DNA from: Ignavibacteria bacterium
GTDB lineage: Bacteria > Bacteroidota > Ignavibacteria > Tepidaquicellales > Tepidaquicellaceae
DNA length: 64,000 nt
NCBI GenBank assembly: GCA_016710985.1
Contig: JADJTX010000005.1
Span: 124,001 to 188,000 of the forward strand
Direction of reading: 5' to 3'
The notes beneath the pieces were generated by a model. That model made no database searches. It was not told the DNA's origin and saw only the letters and a list, made by a program, of their open reading frames with translations. A program made the position numbers and the translations under genes. Below are positions 63,433-64,000 of the stretch, in pieces. Position 1 is the stretch's first letter; each line of letters begins with the position of its first letter.

Positions 63433-64000
63433 ATGAAAAAACTGATTTTTGAAAGAGGAATGAGATTGATTTTATCTATCCTGCTGTGTGTAATTTTTAT
63501 TTCAGGAAATTTATCTGCTCAGAATTCTCAGCTTACAAAAGAGAATATAGAAGCAGCAGTCAATGAAGCATACAACAAATACAAGGATGTCAAAGAAGGC
63601 GCAAATGCAGATTACATTAAAGAGCTTGCAAATGTTGATCCAAACATCTTCGGTATTGCACTTGTTACCACAGATGGCCAGGTTTATACGATGGGTGATA
63701 TTGAATCTATGGTTTCAATTCAAAGCGTTTCCAAAGTATTTACTATGGCTAAGGTAATTGAAGAACTGGGATACGAGGCTGTTGAGGATAAAATTGGTGT
63801 TGATGCAACAGGGGAGGTTTTTAATTCGATCACAGCAGTAGAAAGAATGAGGGGGAAAGAAATTAATCCTCTTGTGAATCCCGGTGCTATTGCTTCAACA
63901 AGCCTTATAAATGGTTCTGATTCTGCTGCCAAATGGGCAAGCATACTGCAGGTTCACAGTGACTTTGCAGGCCGTAATTTAAGTCTTAACATGCCGGTTT
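63433..64000 (+). CDS. glsA: Secreted glutaminase A, 3' end missing
   Basis: 189 residues up to the window edge, from ATG 63433. Signal peptide (LILSILLCVIFISGNLSAQ), then the serine-dependent glutaminase fold (beta-lactamase-like): NEAYNKYKDVKEGANADYIK, IFGIALVTTDGQVYTMGD, SIQSVSKVFTMAKVIEELG with the catalytic Ser-x-x-Lys, and KEINPLVNPGAIASTSLI. It hydrolyses L-glutamine to glutamate and ammonia. Most bacterial members are cytoplasmic; this one should act in the periplasm. It forms a likely operon with the porin (40-base gap). Confidence 0.92.
   Translation, partial: MKKLIFERGMRLILSILLCVIFISGNLSAQNSQLTKENIEAAVNEAYNKYKDVKEGANADYIKELANVDPNIFGIALVTTDGQVYTMGDIESMVSIQSVSKVFTMAKVIEELGYEAVEDKIGVDATGEVFNSITAVERMRGKEINPLVNPGAIASTSLINGSDSAAKWASILQVHSDFAGRNLSLNMPV

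Noticed and set aside
1..64000. tRNA, rRNA, prophage or complete insertion sequence
   Set aside because: None recognised by reading; a tRNAscan/Infernal run would be needed to exclude small RNAs.

Overview
The window (about 36% GC by eye) reads as a chromosomal contig from an Ignavibacteria-like member of the Bacteroidota/Chlorobiota group. Evidence: a secreted protease ends in a type IX secretion (T9SS) sorting domain of the YPNPFNPST kind common in Ignavibacteria; promoters fit the Bacteroidota TAnnTTTG -7 element; the nitrous-oxide reductase is the Sec-exported clade II type; and TTG starts are frequent. No rRNA, tRNA, prophage or CRISPR array was seen.

Layout. 1-9.3 kb: small metabolic and unknown genes, a tyrosine phenol-lyase, methyltransferase/DinB genes, a FAD oxidoreductase and a MazF-type toxin-antitoxin pair. 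9.4-10.3 kb: an unusual coiled-coil/winged-helix protein with a 21-bp coding minisatellite. 10.4-16.7 kb: aldehyde dehydrogenase, SDR, NfeD, SPFH protein and tryptophan 2,3-dioxygenase, a possible kynurenine-type aromatic amino acid catabolism set. 16.9-25.1 kb: RNA phosphodiesterase, T9SS protease, glucan phosphorylase, membrane protein plus glycosyltransferase. 25.1-33.3 kb: a complete clade II nos cluster in one direction (ric, cytochrome c, nosZ, a membrane protein, nosL, nosD, nosF, nosY), led by a clear FNR/DNR box, with a Crp/Fnr regulator next to it. 33.3-34.8 kb: glycyl-tRNA synthetase. 35.3-46.2 kb: a segmental duplication of four genes (unknown ~500-aa protein, DUF2780 lipoprotein, TSP3-OmpA protein, DUF937-OmpA protein); one copy is intact and the other has decayed in its first two genes. 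46.3-54.3 kb: two arylsulfatases with an outer-membrane channel, a DUF502 protein and a permease. 54.5-58.8 kb: ABC ATPase plus a permease-M1 peptidase fusion. 59.2 kb: histone H1-like protein. 60.1-64 kb: PAS/sigma-54 activator, small protein, DcaP-like porin and a secreted glutaminase cut by the window end.

Three patterns cross the window. First, at least ten genes are broken by single-base indels, mostly in A/T (once G) runs, while the protein reads on perfectly in the next frame. This points to consensus errors in the assembly, so these genes are annotated as single CDSs. Second, intergenic spacers carry several families of imperfect inverted repeats with short internal periods, sometimes nested in one another, plus nonamer tandem arrays with a constant AAC, two of which sit directly in front of start codons. 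Third, three promoters (nos operon, tyrosine phenol-lyase, histone-like gene) share a TGAY-N4-RTCA box followed 22 bases later by TAnnTT, suggesting one redox/NO-responsive Crp/Fnr regulon.

Physiology suggested: a facultative or microaerophilic heterotroph that ferments or oxidises amino acids (Tyr, Trp, Gln), stores glycogen, scavenges sulfate esters and reduces N2O.
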